A stretch of 64,000 bases of DNA from AP-15 sp963833745 (GCA_963833745.1 CAWHZD010000006.1:682001-746000), one strand, 5' to 3'; shown: positions 42,420 through 52,965, counted from the first letter of the stretch. Notes: a model not told the origin generated them from the sequence alone. Program-made: numbers and translations.

Positions 42420-45400
42420 ATGACTCCGACCGCATTATTTCATCCCGCCGTTGCCGCTTGGTTCGAGCGCAGCTTTGCGGCGCCGACGGCGGCGCAGGCG
42501 GAGGCTTGGCCGGCGATCCAGGCCGGCCGGCATGTGCTGATCGCGGCGCCGACCGGCTCGGGCAAGACGCTCGCCGCTTTTCTGGCTGCGATCGACGTGC
42601 TGGTGCGGCAAGGGCTGGCGGGCGAGCTTCGCGACGAGACCCAGGTGGTCTACGTCTCGCCGCTGAAGGCGCTGTCGAACGACATCCGCCGCAACCTCGA
42701 AGCGCCGCTCGCCGGGATCCGCGAGGCGCTGCAGGAGCAAGGCCTGCCGGACGTCGCGATCCGCAGCTGGGTGCGCACCGGCGACACACCCCAGGGCGAG
42801 CGCCAGCAGATGCACCGCCGGCCGCCGCACATCGTCGTCACCACCCCGGAATCGCTTTACATCCTGCTCGGCTCGCAATCCGGCCGGGCGATGCTGGCGA
42901 CGACCCGGACCGTCATCGTCGACGAAATCCATGCGGTGGCAGCGAACAAGCGCGGCAGCCATCTCGCCGTGTCGCTCGAGCGGCTGGCGGCGCTGGCCGA
43001 GGGCCGGCTGCTGCGGATCGGTCTGTCGGCGACGCAAAAGCCGATCAAAACCGTGGCGCGGTTTCTTGTCGGCGCCGGCTGCGACGAGTGCACGATCGTC
43101 GACACCGGCCACCGCCGCGCCCGCGATCTCGCGATCGAGGTTCCATCCTCGCCGCTCGAAGCAGTCATGTCGGGCGATGTCTGGCAGGAGGTTTACGACC
43201 GCCTCGCCGATCTGGTCCGCGAGCACCGGACGACCTTGGTCTTTGTCAACACCCGCCGGCTGGTCGAGCGGGTGACCCGCCATCTCTCGGAGCGCATCGG
43301 CGCGGATCAGGTGACGGCGCATCACGGCAGCCTTGCCAAAGAGCTGCGTCTCGACGCCGAGCAGCGCCTCAAGGCCGGCGCCCTGCAGGCGCTGGTCGCG
43401 ACCGCCTCGCTCGAGCTCGGCATCGACATCGGCGAGGTTGACCTCGTCTGCCAGCTCGGCTCGCCGCGCGCGATCGCAACGTTCCTGCAGCGCGTCGGCC
43501 GCTCCGGCCACGCCGTCGACGGCACGCCCAAAGGCCGGCTTTTTCCGTTGTCGCGCGACGAACTCGTCGAATGCGCGGCATTGCGTCGACAGCGTCCGCC
43601 GCGGCGAGCTCGATCATCTGACCATCCCGCAAGCGCCCCTCGACGTATTGGCGCAGCAGGTCGTCGCCGAGGTCGCAGCACAAGAATGGAGCGAGGATGC
43701 GCTCTATGCGCTGATCCGCCGGTCATGGCCGTATCGCGCTTTTCCACGGTCAGATTTCGATGCCGTCGTCGGGATGCTGGCGGCTGGGTTTACGACCCGG
43801 CGCGGCCGCCGCGGCGCGCTGATTCATCACGACGCGGTCAACCGACAGCTGCGCGGCCGCCGCGGCGCGCGGCTGGTGGCGTTGACCTCGGGCGGCACGA
43901 TCCCGGACAATGCCGATTACCAGGTGATGCTGGAGCCGGAAAACCAGCTGATCGGCACTGTCAACGAGGATTTCGCGGTCGAGAGCTTGGCCGGCGACAT
44001 TTTCCAGCTCGGCAACAACTCCTATCGCATCCTCCGGGTCGAGCGCGGCACCGTTCGCGTCACCGATGCCGAGGGTATGGCGCCGAACATCCCGTTCTGG
44101 CTCGGTGAAGCGCCGGGCCGCAGCGACGAGCTGTCGCAATCGGTCTCGCGCCTGCGCGGCGAACTCGCCGAGCGGTTGCCGAAGGCGCGCGAATGGCTCG
44201 TTGACGAGATCGGGGTTGCCGAGGCCGCCGCCGACCAGCTGATCGAGTACCTGGCCGCAGCGCGGGCGGCGCTCGGGGTGTTGCCGACGCGCGAGACGAT
44301 TGTGCTCGAGCGCTTTTTCGACGCGGTCGGCGGCATGCAATTGGTCGTCCATTCGCCCTATGGCAGCCGCATCAACCGAGCCTGGGGTCTGGCCCTGCGC
44401 AAGCGCTTTTGCCGCAAGTTCAATTTCGAATTGCAGGCGGCGGCGACCGAGGACAACATCGTGCTGTCCTTGACTACGGCGCACAGTTTCGACCTCGCCG
44501 AAGTTCAGCGTTATCTGCATTCGGCGAGCGTCCGGCGGCTGTTGGTCGAGGCGCTGCTCGACGCGCCGATGTTCATGACCCGCTGGCGCTGGGTCGCGGG
44601 CGTTGCCCTGTCCTTGCCGCGCTTTCGCGGCGGCAAAAAGGTGCCGCCGCCGCTGCTGCGCATGGATGCCGAGGATCTGTTGGCGGCGATCTTTCCCGAC
44701 CAGATCGCCTGCGCCGAAAACCTCGCCGGCGCGCGCGAGATCCCCGATCATCCGCTGGTCCGGCAGACGATCGCCGACTGCCTCGACGAGGCGATGGACG
44801 CCGCCGGGCTGGAGCGATTGCTCGCCGCCATTGAAGCCGGCGACGTCCGCATCGTCGCGCGCGACCTGACCGAGCCGTCGCCGCTCGCGCTCGAAGTGCT
44901 GTCGGCGCGGCCCTACGCCTATCTCGACGACGCACCGCTCGAGGAGCGCCGCACCCAGGCGGTGATGGCGCGCCGCTGGCTGGCGCCCGAGGAGGCGGAG
45001 GAGCTGGGGCGGCTCGATGCCCAGGCGATCGGGCGGGTCCGCGAGGAAGCCTGGCCCGACCCCGCCAACGCCGACGAATTGCATGAGGCGCTCGACTGGC
45101 TCGGCTTTCTGACCGCGGAGGAGGCGCAGGCGGGCCCCGGCTGGGCCGGCTGGCTCGACGAACTGGCGCGCGACCGCCGCGCCGCGCTGCTTGATGGACG
45201 GCTGTGGGTTACGGCCGAGAGGCTGCCGTTGTTCCAGGCATTGTGGCCCGACGCGGGGCTCGACCCGGCGATCACCGCGCCTGCCGTTTACGAAATCGAG
45301 TGGGCGCGCGACGAGGCGCTGGTCGAGATCCTACGTGGTCGTCTCGAAGGCCAGGGACCGGTGACGCTGGAGGCGTTCGCCGCAGCGCTCGGGCTCGACG

Positions 45401-46677
45401 ACGGCGAGATTGCCGCAGCGCTGGCGGCGCTCGAAGCCGAAGGTTCTGCCTTGCGCGGGCGCTTTACGCCGGGCGCGGAGCACGAGGAGTGGTGCGAGCG
45501 GCGGCTCCTCGCCCGCATCCACCGCTACACGATCGGCCGGCTGCGCGCCGAAATCGAACCGGTCGCGGCCCGCGACTTCCTGCGCTTTCTGTTCGAATGG
45601 CAGCGAGTGGCGCCCGATACCCGTATGGAAGGGCCGGATGCGCTCGAAGCCGTTATCGGCCAGCTCGAAGGCTTCCAGGCGCCGGCAGGAGCCTGGGAAA
45701 CCGAAATCCTGCCGGCGCGCTTGACCGAATACGAGCCCGCTTGGCTCGACGACCAGTGTCTCGCCGGCCGCGTCGCCTGGGCTCGATTGCACCCGCCTTC
45801 GGGGCGGACGAACGAACGCGGCGCGTCGCCGGTGCGGTCGACCCCGATCGCGCTGCTGCCGCGCCGCTACGTGCCGGTGTGGGCATCCTTGTCGCCAAAT
45901 GCCGAGGCGGCGCAGCCGAGTGCCAAGGCGCGCGCCGTCGCCGAGTGCATCCGCGAGCATGGTGCTTCGTTCTTTGACGAGCTGGTCGAGGGCGCCGTTC
46001 TGTTGGGTCCGCAGGTCGAAGAGGCACTTGCTGAACTCGTCGCGCTCGGCCTCGTCAATTCGGACAGCTTCGCCGGGCTGCGTGCCCTGCTGGTACCGTC
46101 GGAGAAGCGATCGCGCCGCCGGCGCCGGACGATCTTCGACATGGCGGATGCCGGCCGCTGGGCTTTGTCGCGACGCGGCGGCGTTCGCCCGGCCGGCGAG
46201 ATCGTCGAGCACATCGCGCGCGCGCTGTTGCGTCGCTACGGTGTCGTGTTCTGGCGGATGCTCGAGCGCGAAGCGCCGTGGCTGCCGCCGTGGCGTGAGC
46301 TGTTGCGCGTCTACCGCCGGCTCGAAGCGCGCGGCGAGATCCGCGGCGGCCGCTTTGTCGCCGGGTTTGCCGGCGAGCAGTTCGCGCTGCCCGAGGCAAT
46401 CGGCCTGTTGCGTGCAATCCGCCGCAAGCCGCCTTCGGACGCATTGGTGTCGCTGTCCGGCGCCGACCCGCTCAACCTTGTCGGCATCCTGACTCCTGGC
46501 CCAAAGCTCGCCGGCCTGATGGCCAACCGCGTCCTCTACCGCGACGGCTTGCCGGTCGCCCTCCAATCGGGCGGCGAAGTCCAATTCCTCGAAACCCTGG
46601 ACGCACCCGGCCAATGGCAGGCGCGCAAGGTTTTGTTGCGCAGTGCCGCTCCCGCCGTGCTGGTCGATCTCGCCTGA
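42420..46677 (+). pseudogene. lhr: Large ATP-dependent helicase Lhr, one-base frameshift
   Basis: The first frame (ATG 42420) carries the superfamily 2 helicase core: Q-motif AAQAEAWPAIQAG, Walker A APTGSGKTLAAFLAAI, VYVSPLKALSNDIRRNL, the DEIH box in VIVDEIHAVAANKRGSH, IGLSATQKPIKTVARFL, and domain 2 to FLQRVGRSGHAVDGTPKG and DELVECAAL (residue 388). One extra base at about 43584 shifts the frame; it continues as VDSVRRGELDHLTIPQAPL, through the winged-helix and Lhr-specific barrel regions, to 46677. Corrected length is about 1418 residues, normal for Lhr, a DNA repair helicase that unwinds 3'-5'. All motifs are intact, so either an assembly error or a very recent inactivation. Confidence 0.85.
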
Positions 46678-46750
46678 GCTGCACTACTCGTGGAACGCTG
46701 CTTAGCGCACAGCCGTCGTGACGTGATCTCGGTGCCCAAAGCTATGCAAA

Positions 46751-48919
46751 TCACGGTCGAAATCCGGTCAGCCCCGCTGCTAACAATGATCCAAGAATAA
46801 AGCCAATGATTCGTTGCACGTAAAAATATCGTCTGACCCAATCGTTATCGATGTCGATTTGGTAGTGAACCTCTCGCAACCGGATGATGGGTAAAAGCAT
46901 GTCAAAGCTATAGGCCAACTTATTTATGGGTGGGATAATGGTCCCGGTCATGATTGGGTTAAATTGTGTTAATGTAAGTAGGGTTGCGCCGGTAGTCGTA
47001 AATATAACTAGTGGTATGAGTCCCTTGTAAACACAATATCCGTAGCCAATTGAACCCCACGATATGGACAAAAATATCGCCCTGCTAATATTTGATAACA
47101 AATTTTGTCCATTTATGTCGCTGCTAGTTATATCCGCTAAGTCGATTAAGCTGGATTTACGAAGTATATCCGAACACAATGGCGACGATATATCGCTCGT
47201 ACATGTTGTTATATTTAAACCATTAGTTAACTGTACGCCTATTTGCTTGGCTTTGTCGACTGTGTAGGATTTTCCAAATACGCCGTACGCATCATTGCTT
47301 CCGATAAAAACTCTATATAATGCTGTGGATAATTCTGCATTTTTCTCGGCATAGCCGACAGCTTTTGCGCGATCAGGATATCCCTCTTTCTGAAAGTACT
47401 CCGACAGTCTGTCGTACATGTCGGGAGAAGGCTGTTCCGGAGAAGACTGTTTGCTGGAAAACTGGTCGGAGGAAGGCTGTTTCGCAGACGGCTCGGCGCG
47501 CTTTAGCCAGCCCAGGGCCTCCTTGACTGACAGCACGTGTGCCTCTTCATCGGGCAATTTAGCGTCGGGCGTCAGCGCCGCGTCGAATCCAGCATACGTC
47601 AATCCGCTCAACCGAAGTTCCTTTGGCCAAGCGTCTTTTGGCACTCGAAAGATACCGATTGCCGCATGATCAAGAAACATCTTCCCGCCGCTCTGACCCC
47701 ATTTTGTTTCCAATTTCGCAGACGGGGGACAGGGAACCTGTTTAACGTTGGGGTCGCAAGTGGGGCCGATCTCCAGGGCCCGTGCCACATGGGCGCCGGT
47801 CATATCAACGGCCTCTAAGGTGGCCCCACGTAGCGATAAATTTCCTCCAATATCGACATCGACAAGTGATACAGTTCCCGGCAAAATTGACCTGTTCAAA
47901 AAGAGATCATGGCGGATTGACGCCAAATCGCCTTGCATCAGGGGCGTGTCCTCGGACGTTCCTCGGCGGAAAGTTACACCGAGCAGTTCGAATGATCCCA
48001 TTGAAGCGCTTCTTATATCGAGCGAGCTAACCGTGGAATCCCTCAAGGTCGCTGTGCCGGTGACTTGCGATGATGACAGATCGAATATGTTTCCATTGAC
48101 CTCCCGGATTCCGACAGACCCCTCTATTCTCGCACCGCTAAGATCAATATCCTGAACATAGGGGTCGCCTTTATGGGGGTCGCCTTTATGGGGGTCGCCT
48201 TTATGAGGGTTGTCGCCCTTGCATAACGATTGGGTGAATCTTGTCAGTGTTGGGTCTTTTTCATCGGGCGCCAGACGCCCGATGAACACGTCCCCGCCGA
48301 CTCGGAGTTTTTTAGCTTCCAGACCTTGGCAGAATTCGCTGTTTGTAAAATCAACATCATGCAATGTTGACAGATAACTAAGATTGACGGCACCTAGGAA
48401 ATGTGAGTTTCGAACGGTTAAGCTGCTTCTAAGAATTTCATGAGTTAAATTCAGCGGACCCGTGATTGTCGCATCGTCGATGTGAATTATGTCGAATTGA
48501 GGTTCATCAAAATAATTAGATACAACAATTGCTCTCAGGAGCAACGCACTTATTTCGTGGTTTGCGACTTTTGGCTCGATCAACTCCCAGTCACGATGCG
48601 TGAACGGGCGCCAATCGCAGAGCTTACTCCAGATGGCTTTTTCGGGGCGCGTCCAAGGATGCTTGATCCCGTTCTCGTCGTATTGTAAACCCGCCTTCAA
48701 CAGTCCCTTCGCTAAAGCGACCTTACACACTTGCACGCTCGAATTGTTGCGTGCCGCCAGGGCCGATATTGGCGTGATAAACAACAATAGGACAGTTGCT
48801 AGCAACACCCCGAGTTCAAATTTCGGGCACCGTCGGTAATTCCTATGGGCGGATAACCACAGACACTCGGCTTCAGCAGTTAGAGTTAGTCTTGCAGTCA
48901 GCATGAGCCGTCGAGTCAT
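46751..48919 (-). CDS. Hypothetical membrane protein with pentapeptide-like beta-helix domain, 722 residues
   Basis: I do not recognise a function. Residues about 38-56 (LLATVLLLFITPISALAA) form a signal or anchor helix. Residues 130-430 read like an irregular right-handed beta-helix (ITGPLNLTHEILRSSLTVRN, GAVNLSYLSTLHDVDFTN, SGARIEGSVGIREV, NLSLRGATLEAVDMTGAHV). An exact 15-base repeat encoding HKGDP occurs three times at 48161-48205. A Ser/Gln/Pro-rich spacer (PSSDQFSSKQSSPEQPSP) follows, and the C-terminal 130 residues hold two to three transmembrane helices. The gene is clearly AT-richer than the rest of the window, suggesting transfer. The start is uncertain because a 38-residue frame overlaps its 5' end; a GTG just before the hydrophobic segment is an alternative. 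Confidence 0.65.
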   Translation of the reverse strand: MTRRLMLTARLTLTAEAECLWLSAHRNYRRCPKFELGVLLATVLLLFITPISALAARNNSSVQVCKVALAKGLLKAGLQYDENGIKHPWTRPEKAIWSKLCDWRPFTHRDWELIEPKVANHEISALLLRAIVVSNYFDEPQFDIIHIDDATITGPLNLTHEILRSSLTVRNSHFLGAVNLSYLSTLHDVDFTNSEFCQGLEAKKLRVGGDVFIGRLAPDEKDPTLTRFTQSLCKGDNPHKGDPHKGDPHKGDPYVQDIDLSGARIEGSVGIREVNGNIFDLSSSQVTGTATLRDSTVSSLDIRSASMGSFELLGVTFRRGTSEDTPLMQGDLASIRHDLFLNRSILPGTVSLVDVDIGGNLSLRGATLEAVDMTGAHVARALEIGPTCDPNVKQVPCPPSAKLETKWGQSGGKMFLDHAAIGIFRVPKDAWPKELRLSGLTYAGFDAALTPDAKLPDEEAHVLSVKEALGWLKRAEPSAKQPSSDQFSSKQSSPEQPSPDMYDRLSEYFQKEGYPDRAKAVGYAEKNAELSTALYRVFIGSNDAYGVFGKSYTVDKAKQIGVQLTNGLNITTCTSDISSPLCSDILRKSSLIDLADITSSDINGQNLLSNISRAIFLSISWGSIGYGYCVYKGLIPLVIFTTTGATLLTLTQFNPIMTGTIIPPINKLAYSFDMLLPIIRLREVHYQIDIDNDWVRRYFYVQRIIGFILGSLLAAGLTGFRP
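48161..48205 (-). repeat. Three exact copies of a 15-base tandem repeat
   Basis: The unit GGGGTCGCCTTTATG occurs at 48161-48175, 48176-48190 and 48191-48205, followed by a degenerate fourth unit. Read on the minus strand it encodes repeats of HKGDP in the 722-residue protein. Because 15 is a multiple of 3, copy number can change without breaking the frame. Confidence 0.9.
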
Positions 48920-48989
48920 AGCTCATATGAGCGATTGTCGCGGCTCCAAATAGGCCGAGACCGATCAACAGAGCGAAAACGACGCGCAT
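48873..48989 (-). CDS. Small membrane or secreted protein, 38 residues
   Basis: Starts at ATG 48989 with GGGAG about 8 bases upstream. The product is MRVVFALLIGLGLFGAATIA followed by a polar tail, HMSYDSTAHADCKTNSNC. One hydrophobic segment (residues 3-20) and a C-terminal tail with two Cys suggest a signal-peptide-bearing or single-pass mini-protein. It overlaps the 5' end of the 722-residue gene by 47 bases in another frame. Function unknown. Confidence 0.55.
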   Translation of the reverse strand: MRVVFALLIGLGLFGAATIAHMSYDSTAHADCKTNSNC

Positions 48990-49140
48990 CAACGTTCTCC
49001 CAAATCTGCTATCCGCCCGTGCCTCATAAGCGCATGCGAGGACCTTGGCAAGTGGAATATCACGTTATGGTAGATACAAGAGCGATCCCAGAAAGGCGGT
49101 TGCCGTCGGCTTGAGCACAAGGGACGCGCGGCGAGCGGTC

Positions 49141-50289
49141 CTAATTGCCCCACAGCCGCCTGCTGGCGATTTCGGCGCCTTGGGCCATCGCGGCGAGCTT
49201 TTTGAACGAGATGTCGGGGTCGAGCTTGCCGTAGCCGGCGAAGGTGCCGAAGCCGCAATCGCTGCCCGCAATGACCCGCTCGCGGCCGACGATGTCGGCA
49301 AAGCGGCAGATCCGTTCGGCGACCAGCTCGGGATGCTCGACATAATTGGTCGAGGTGTCGAGCACGCCGGGAATCAGGATTTTGTCGTCGGGCAATTTGG
49401 TTTCCTGCCACACGGTCCATTCGTGCGCATGGCGTGGGTTGGCGGCCTCGATAACCAGCGCCTGCGGCTTCGCTTTGACCAGGATCGGCGCTACCTTGGC
49501 GAACGGGATGTCGTGGTCGTGCGGTCCCTCGTAATTGCCCCAGCAGATGTGGATGCGCGCGCGGTCGCCCGGCACGTTGCGCAAAGCGTGGTTCAGCACC
49601 TCGACGTGAAAGGCGGCGCGCTTCAGGAAATCGGTCTCGCTCAGATCCTGAAAGCTGGTGTGCCGGGCCATAGCGAGATCGGGGCAATCGAGCTGCAAGA
49701 CAAAACCGGCCCCCGCAATCGCCTCGTATTCCTCCTGCATCGCATCTGCAATCGCTTCGACATAGGCCTCGTGCGAGAGATAGTGGGAGTTAGTCTGAAA
49801 TACCGGCACGAGACCCGGTGATGCCGCGGTCATGAACCCTTCGGTCACCTTGGTCTGAGCCAGTGCGGCGCCCAGGTTGGCGATGTCCTGTTTGAGCGGC
49901 TCGCGGTCATGCCACGCGATCGGGCCGACGCAGACGGCGCGGCGCGCAACATTACTGCCGGTCATCCGCTCGTAGGCGGCCATAAAATTGGGATGGTCGC
50001 GGGTGTCGAGCCGCGGCTTTGCCGGCTGATGCCCGGCAAACCCGGTCAGGCGGTCAGCGATATAGGTCGAATAACCCGGCTTTGACATTTCGCCGTCGTT
50101 GACGATGTCGACGCCGACCGCGGCTTGGCGTTGGACAATGTCGGCCACGGCTTGGCGAACCAGGCGAGCAAGCTCGTCCTTGTCGTAGGCCTCGCCCTGG
50201 TCCTTGCGCACCAGCAGCTGTTTCAACTCAGGCGGTCGCGGCAGGCTCCCGACATGCGTCGTCAGGATGCGTTCTTGGCTCGTCTTCAT
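49141..50289 (-). CDS. Cobalamin-independent methionine synthase-like protein, copy B
   Basis: A 382-residue MetE catalytic-domain protein. Signature RILTTHVGSLPRPPELKQ; zinc-site segments RIHICWGNYEGPHDHD and GSDCGFGTFAG. Also conserved with copies A and C are EEYEAIAGAGFVLQLDCPDLAMARH and NPRHAHEW. It shares whole-length similarity with copies A (38306) and C (54388) but differs in the first 120 residues, where substrate is probably read. Start ATG 50289 (MKTSQERI). The methyl acceptor is unknown. Confidence 0.87.
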   Translation of the reverse strand: MKTSQERILTTHVGSLPRPPELKQLLVRKDQGEAYDKDELARLVRQAVADIVQRQAAVGVDIVNDGEMSKPGYSTYIADRLTGFAGHQPAKPRLDTRDHPNFMAAYERMTGSNVARRAVCVGPIAWHDREPLKQDIANLGAALAQTKVTEGFMTAASPGLVPVFQTNSHYLSHEAYVEAIADAMQEEYEAIAGAGFVLQLDCPDLAMARHTSFQDLSETDFLKRAAFHVEVLNHALRNVPGDRARIHICWGNYEGPHDHDIPFAKVAPILVKAKPQALVIEAANPRHAHEWTVWQETKLPDDKILIPGVLDTSTNYVEHPELVAERICRFADIVGRERVIAGSDCGFGTFAGYGKLDPDISFKKLAAMAQGAEIASRRLWGN

Positions 50290-50702
50290 CGTCGCCCCCG
50301 GTCTGACTCTTCGAAGATACAGAATGCGCCGCCATCCCACGGCCGACAAGGGATCGGTCGGCACCGTCACGATTGCGGACTGGGGGTGGCGGAGGCCGGA
50401 TGGGGTCAAGTGTCGGGCGAGCCCCGGTGCTTTCCACCGGCACGAACGATCGAGAACCTGAGTCGAACTCGAGCGCCGTGGCTCGCCCGGCAGAAATGTC
50501 GGTTGACAGCTCGGGATGCCGCTGAAATTCTTGGTTGTGTGCACCGGACCGCGAAATGGTCCTCGAGCCCTCATTATGCTTGTGGCTGGCCGCGGGGCTG
50601 AGCGGCAGGCCGAGCAAGGGAGAAGAAGATTGCAACAGCTAAAGTAAGACTTCCGAAACAGTCTGATAAGTTAAATTTCGGAAACTGGGGAGGGATTTCG
50701 CC
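50290..50702. promoter_or_regulatory. Divergent upstream region, MetE-like copy B / LVIVD protein
   Basis: About 410 bases without a convincing gene. Near the right end an inverted repeat TTCCGAAA (50651-50658) and TTTCGGAA (50676-50683) with a 17-base AT-rich spacer precedes a GGGGAGGGA ribosome-binding site and the ATG at 50703. It is a candidate operator or 5'-UTR hairpin for the LVIVD gene. Confidence 0.5.
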
Positions 50703-52445
50703 ATGATTGACCTGCGCCAAATGGCCCGGGGCCTTGGGCTGTCGTTTATTGTTGGTGTTTCTGGTCTCGTATTCGGATTTAGTGATGCCGCTTCGGCTCA
50801 GGGCTATCTACCCGATGGGCCAAACGTCCCGCTGATCGCCCTCAATGAGAGCCAAGACGGAGCTGCCGGACTCTCGCCGCTGCGGGTACCCCCGCCCAAT
50901 GGATTTAACCAAGAATCAATCTGGAATATGAAGGTGGTGGGGTTCAACGACAACCAGGGGCGCCCCAGTTCCGATGACGGTTGGATCGAAAACGAGAACA
51001 GTCGGTATATCCTGTACATGACCGACAGCGGCGGCAGCATGCTGAATCCGATGACAAGAAATGTGGAGCCGAACGGCACGTCGCTGATCGACGTGACCCA
51101 CCCCGAGCACCCGGTTTTCCTGCATCACATTCCGTCAACACAGGGCAGCTCGTCGCATGTGGCGGTGTGCGGCAGCAATACCCTAAACACGGCGACACCC
51201 TCACCGGGGCTGCCACCCAACCGCTGGTACATTATTCGGCATGACGGATCGATCAATCAGGAGATGTGGGACGTCACCAATCCGTTGGCGCCGGTTCGTC
51301 TCGAAGTCTTTCTAAGCGGGCTCAACTTCACGCACCATATCTGGTGGGAATGCGACACCGGGATCGCTTACGTTATCGCGGGCAGCGCGTCCGATGGATG
51401 GCACTCGGGACAGCATGTCTACATCTATAACATGAGCGATCCGGCGAACCCGGTGTTCATCCGTCAGTGGGGGTTAGTTGGTCAACAGCCCACCGCGTCC
51501 GCCACGGCGCAGAGCTGCTACAACGATCCTACAGGGGCCAACGGCCCATGCTACGAAGGCGTTACCAATCCTGCCGGGCCCGGCGATCCTGAAATGGTTC
51601 ACCAGGTGTATTCAGCAGGCACGACGATCAATCGGGTGTACCTCCCCTATGGCGTCAGCAGTACCGGCGTCTTTCAAATCGTCGACCGGCAAAAGCTGCT
51701 GACCGGCTGCACGGTGTCGGCTAACCCGTCGAACTGCCCGAACAATCCGTCCCAGGCCGACCTGCTCTATCCGCAGATCAGCTACACCACAACCAATCCC
51801 AACCAAGGGGGACACACCAGCATCCCGATCTTCGGGGTGCCAATTCCGCAATCGCAGCAAAATTTTCTCGACGGCACGCCGCAAAAGTACGATCTGCTGG
51901 CGGTCACTTCCGAGGACACCACCAACAACTGCCTCGGGCAACCGTGGAAAAACCCACAGCTGCTCGATATAACCAACGATTTGGCGATGTGGCCGATTTC
52001 CTCAATGACTATCGGTCAGTTCCCGGGAAATTTCTGCGCCAAGGGGGCGCGCTTTGGTTCCCACGAGCTCAATCGGGAGATTTACGCCCCCTATTACGGC
52101 AAGATCGTCGTCGTCGCCATGTTCAACGCGGGTCTGCAGGTTTGGGACATCCGCGACCCATATAATCCAAGGCGTGTCGGCTATTTCATTCAGGGAAAGA
52201 ACAACAACACTATTTCTACTTGCGGAACATACCAAGGTAATACGAATTACTGCCGCAATGCGATCTTCTCTGACCTTGGAGAGGTCGACGATCGAGGCTA
52301 TATCTACAATCTCGACCGCGCTGGTTCCGGCATGACCGTCTTGAAACTGACTGGCGACGCCTTGGACGCGGTGACTGCGCCCCGCTTAACGACACCCTGG
52401 GCATCGCCGCCAGCACGGATGCCAGAACCGCTCAAGGAAGAGTAA
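50703..52445 (+). CDS. Secreted LVIVD-repeat beta-propeller-like protein
   Basis: A 580-residue protein with a signal peptide (about residues 1-33, ending SDAASAQ). Repeated LVIVD-type blades are visible: TSLIDVTHPEHPVFLHHI, QEMWDVTNPLAPVRLEVF, VYIYNMSDPANPVFIRQW and GLQVWDIRDPYNPRRVGYF. The rest is Asn/Pro/Gly-rich, with eight or so cysteines that could form disulfides outside the cytoplasm. LVIVD proteins form propellers and bind ligands or surfaces; no enzyme is assigned. Codon choice is slightly less GC-rich than its neighbours. Histidines in SSSHVAVCGS and LNFTHHIWWECD could hold a metal as in selenium-binding-protein-like propellers, but this is only a resemblance. Confidence 0.8.
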   Translation: MIDLRQMARGLGLSFIVGVSGLVFGFSDAASAQGYLPDGPNVPLIALNESQDGAAGLSPLRVPPPNGFNQESIWNMKVVGFNDNQGRPSSDDGWIENENSRYILYMTDSGGSMLNPMTRNVEPNGTSLIDVTHPEHPVFLHHIPSTQGSSSHVAVCGSNTLNTATPSPGLPPNRWYIIRHDGSINQEMWDVTNPLAPVRLEVFLSGLNFTHHIWWECDTGIAYVIAGSASDGWHSGQHVYIYNMSDPANPVFIRQWGLVGQQPTASATAQSCYNDPTGANGPCYEGVTNPAGPGDPEMVHQVYSAGTTINRVYLPYGVSSTGVFQIVDRQKLLTGCTVSANPSNCPNNPSQADLLYPQISYTTTNPNQGGHTSIPIFGVPIPQSQQNFLDGTPQKYDLLAVTSEDTTNNCLGQPWKNPQLLDITNDLAMWPISSMTIGQFPGNFCAKGARFGSHELNREIYAPYYGKIVVVAMFNAGLQVWDIRDPYNPRRVGYFIQGKNNNTISTCGTYQGNTNYCRNAIFSDLGEVDDRGYIYNLDRAGSGMTVLKLTGDALDAVTAPRLTTPWASPPARMPEPLKEE

Positions 52446-52569
52446 GTTCCTCGCTCGTTGCCGGAACCCGTGCCGGCTTTTGGGAAGTTTGGCTGGGGTT
52501 CCGGCGACTGGCAGTCGGGCGGTGTAACCTTGAATTTGCCGCTTGCGGTACGCTGGAGCGAAAAAGGCG

Positions 52570-52965
52570 ATGACTGCAAAGTGGCCCTTGCCTGCAGTGG
52601 CGCTCGCGATGTGCTGGTTTGCAGCGTCAACCGGCTATGGCGCGAATACCTCGGTTGATCCCGGGCGGGCGCGGGAACTTAGCGCGGCGACCCTCGCGAA
52701 GGTGACCCCGGGCCAAACTACCAAGGCACAGGTCGAGGCGTTGCTCGGCGAGCCGTGGCGGACGACGTTTTCTGACGACACGGACGAGCCGGGTCCTGTT
52801 GTTTGGGAGTATCGCGGCCGAGGTTCGGATGGCACCTACCGCGTTCACATTGAATTTGACAGTCACGACGTAACGACCCTAATTGCGAAGATCCCTGATA
52901 ACACGGGGGAAGCCCCGGCTAGGGTCGCGAAACCGACGACAGGGCCCGGAAAAGCTGAAAAATAA
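52570..52965 (+). CDS. Exported BamE/SmpA-like small protein
   Basis: A 131-residue protein with a signal peptide (about residues 1-24, ending TGYGA). The core has the SmpA/OmlA (BamE-like) fold signature: ATLAKVTPGQTTKAQVEALLGEP followed by VVWEYRGRGSDGTYRVHIEF and DSHDVTTLI. True BamE belongs to the outer-membrane protein assembly complex and is a lipoprotein; no lipobox Cys is present here, so this is more likely one of the many periplasmic proteins that reuse the fold. It is 124 bases after the LVIVD gene in the same direction. Confidence 0.75.
   Translation: MTAKWPLPAVALAMCWFAASTGYGANTSVDPGRARELSAATLAKVTPGQTTKAQVEALLGEPWRTTFSDDTDEPGPVVWEYRGRGSDGTYRVHIEFDSHDVTTLIAKIPDNTGEAPARVAKPTTGPGKAEK

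Noticed and set aside
43750..45084. 444-codon minus-strand frame inside lhr
   Set aside because: Lies entirely opposite conserved Lhr sequence and has Arg/Gln-rich shadow composition.
48161..48220. Short repeats considered as a CRISPR array
   Set aside because: The 15-base units are directly adjacent without spacers and stay in frame within a coding sequence.
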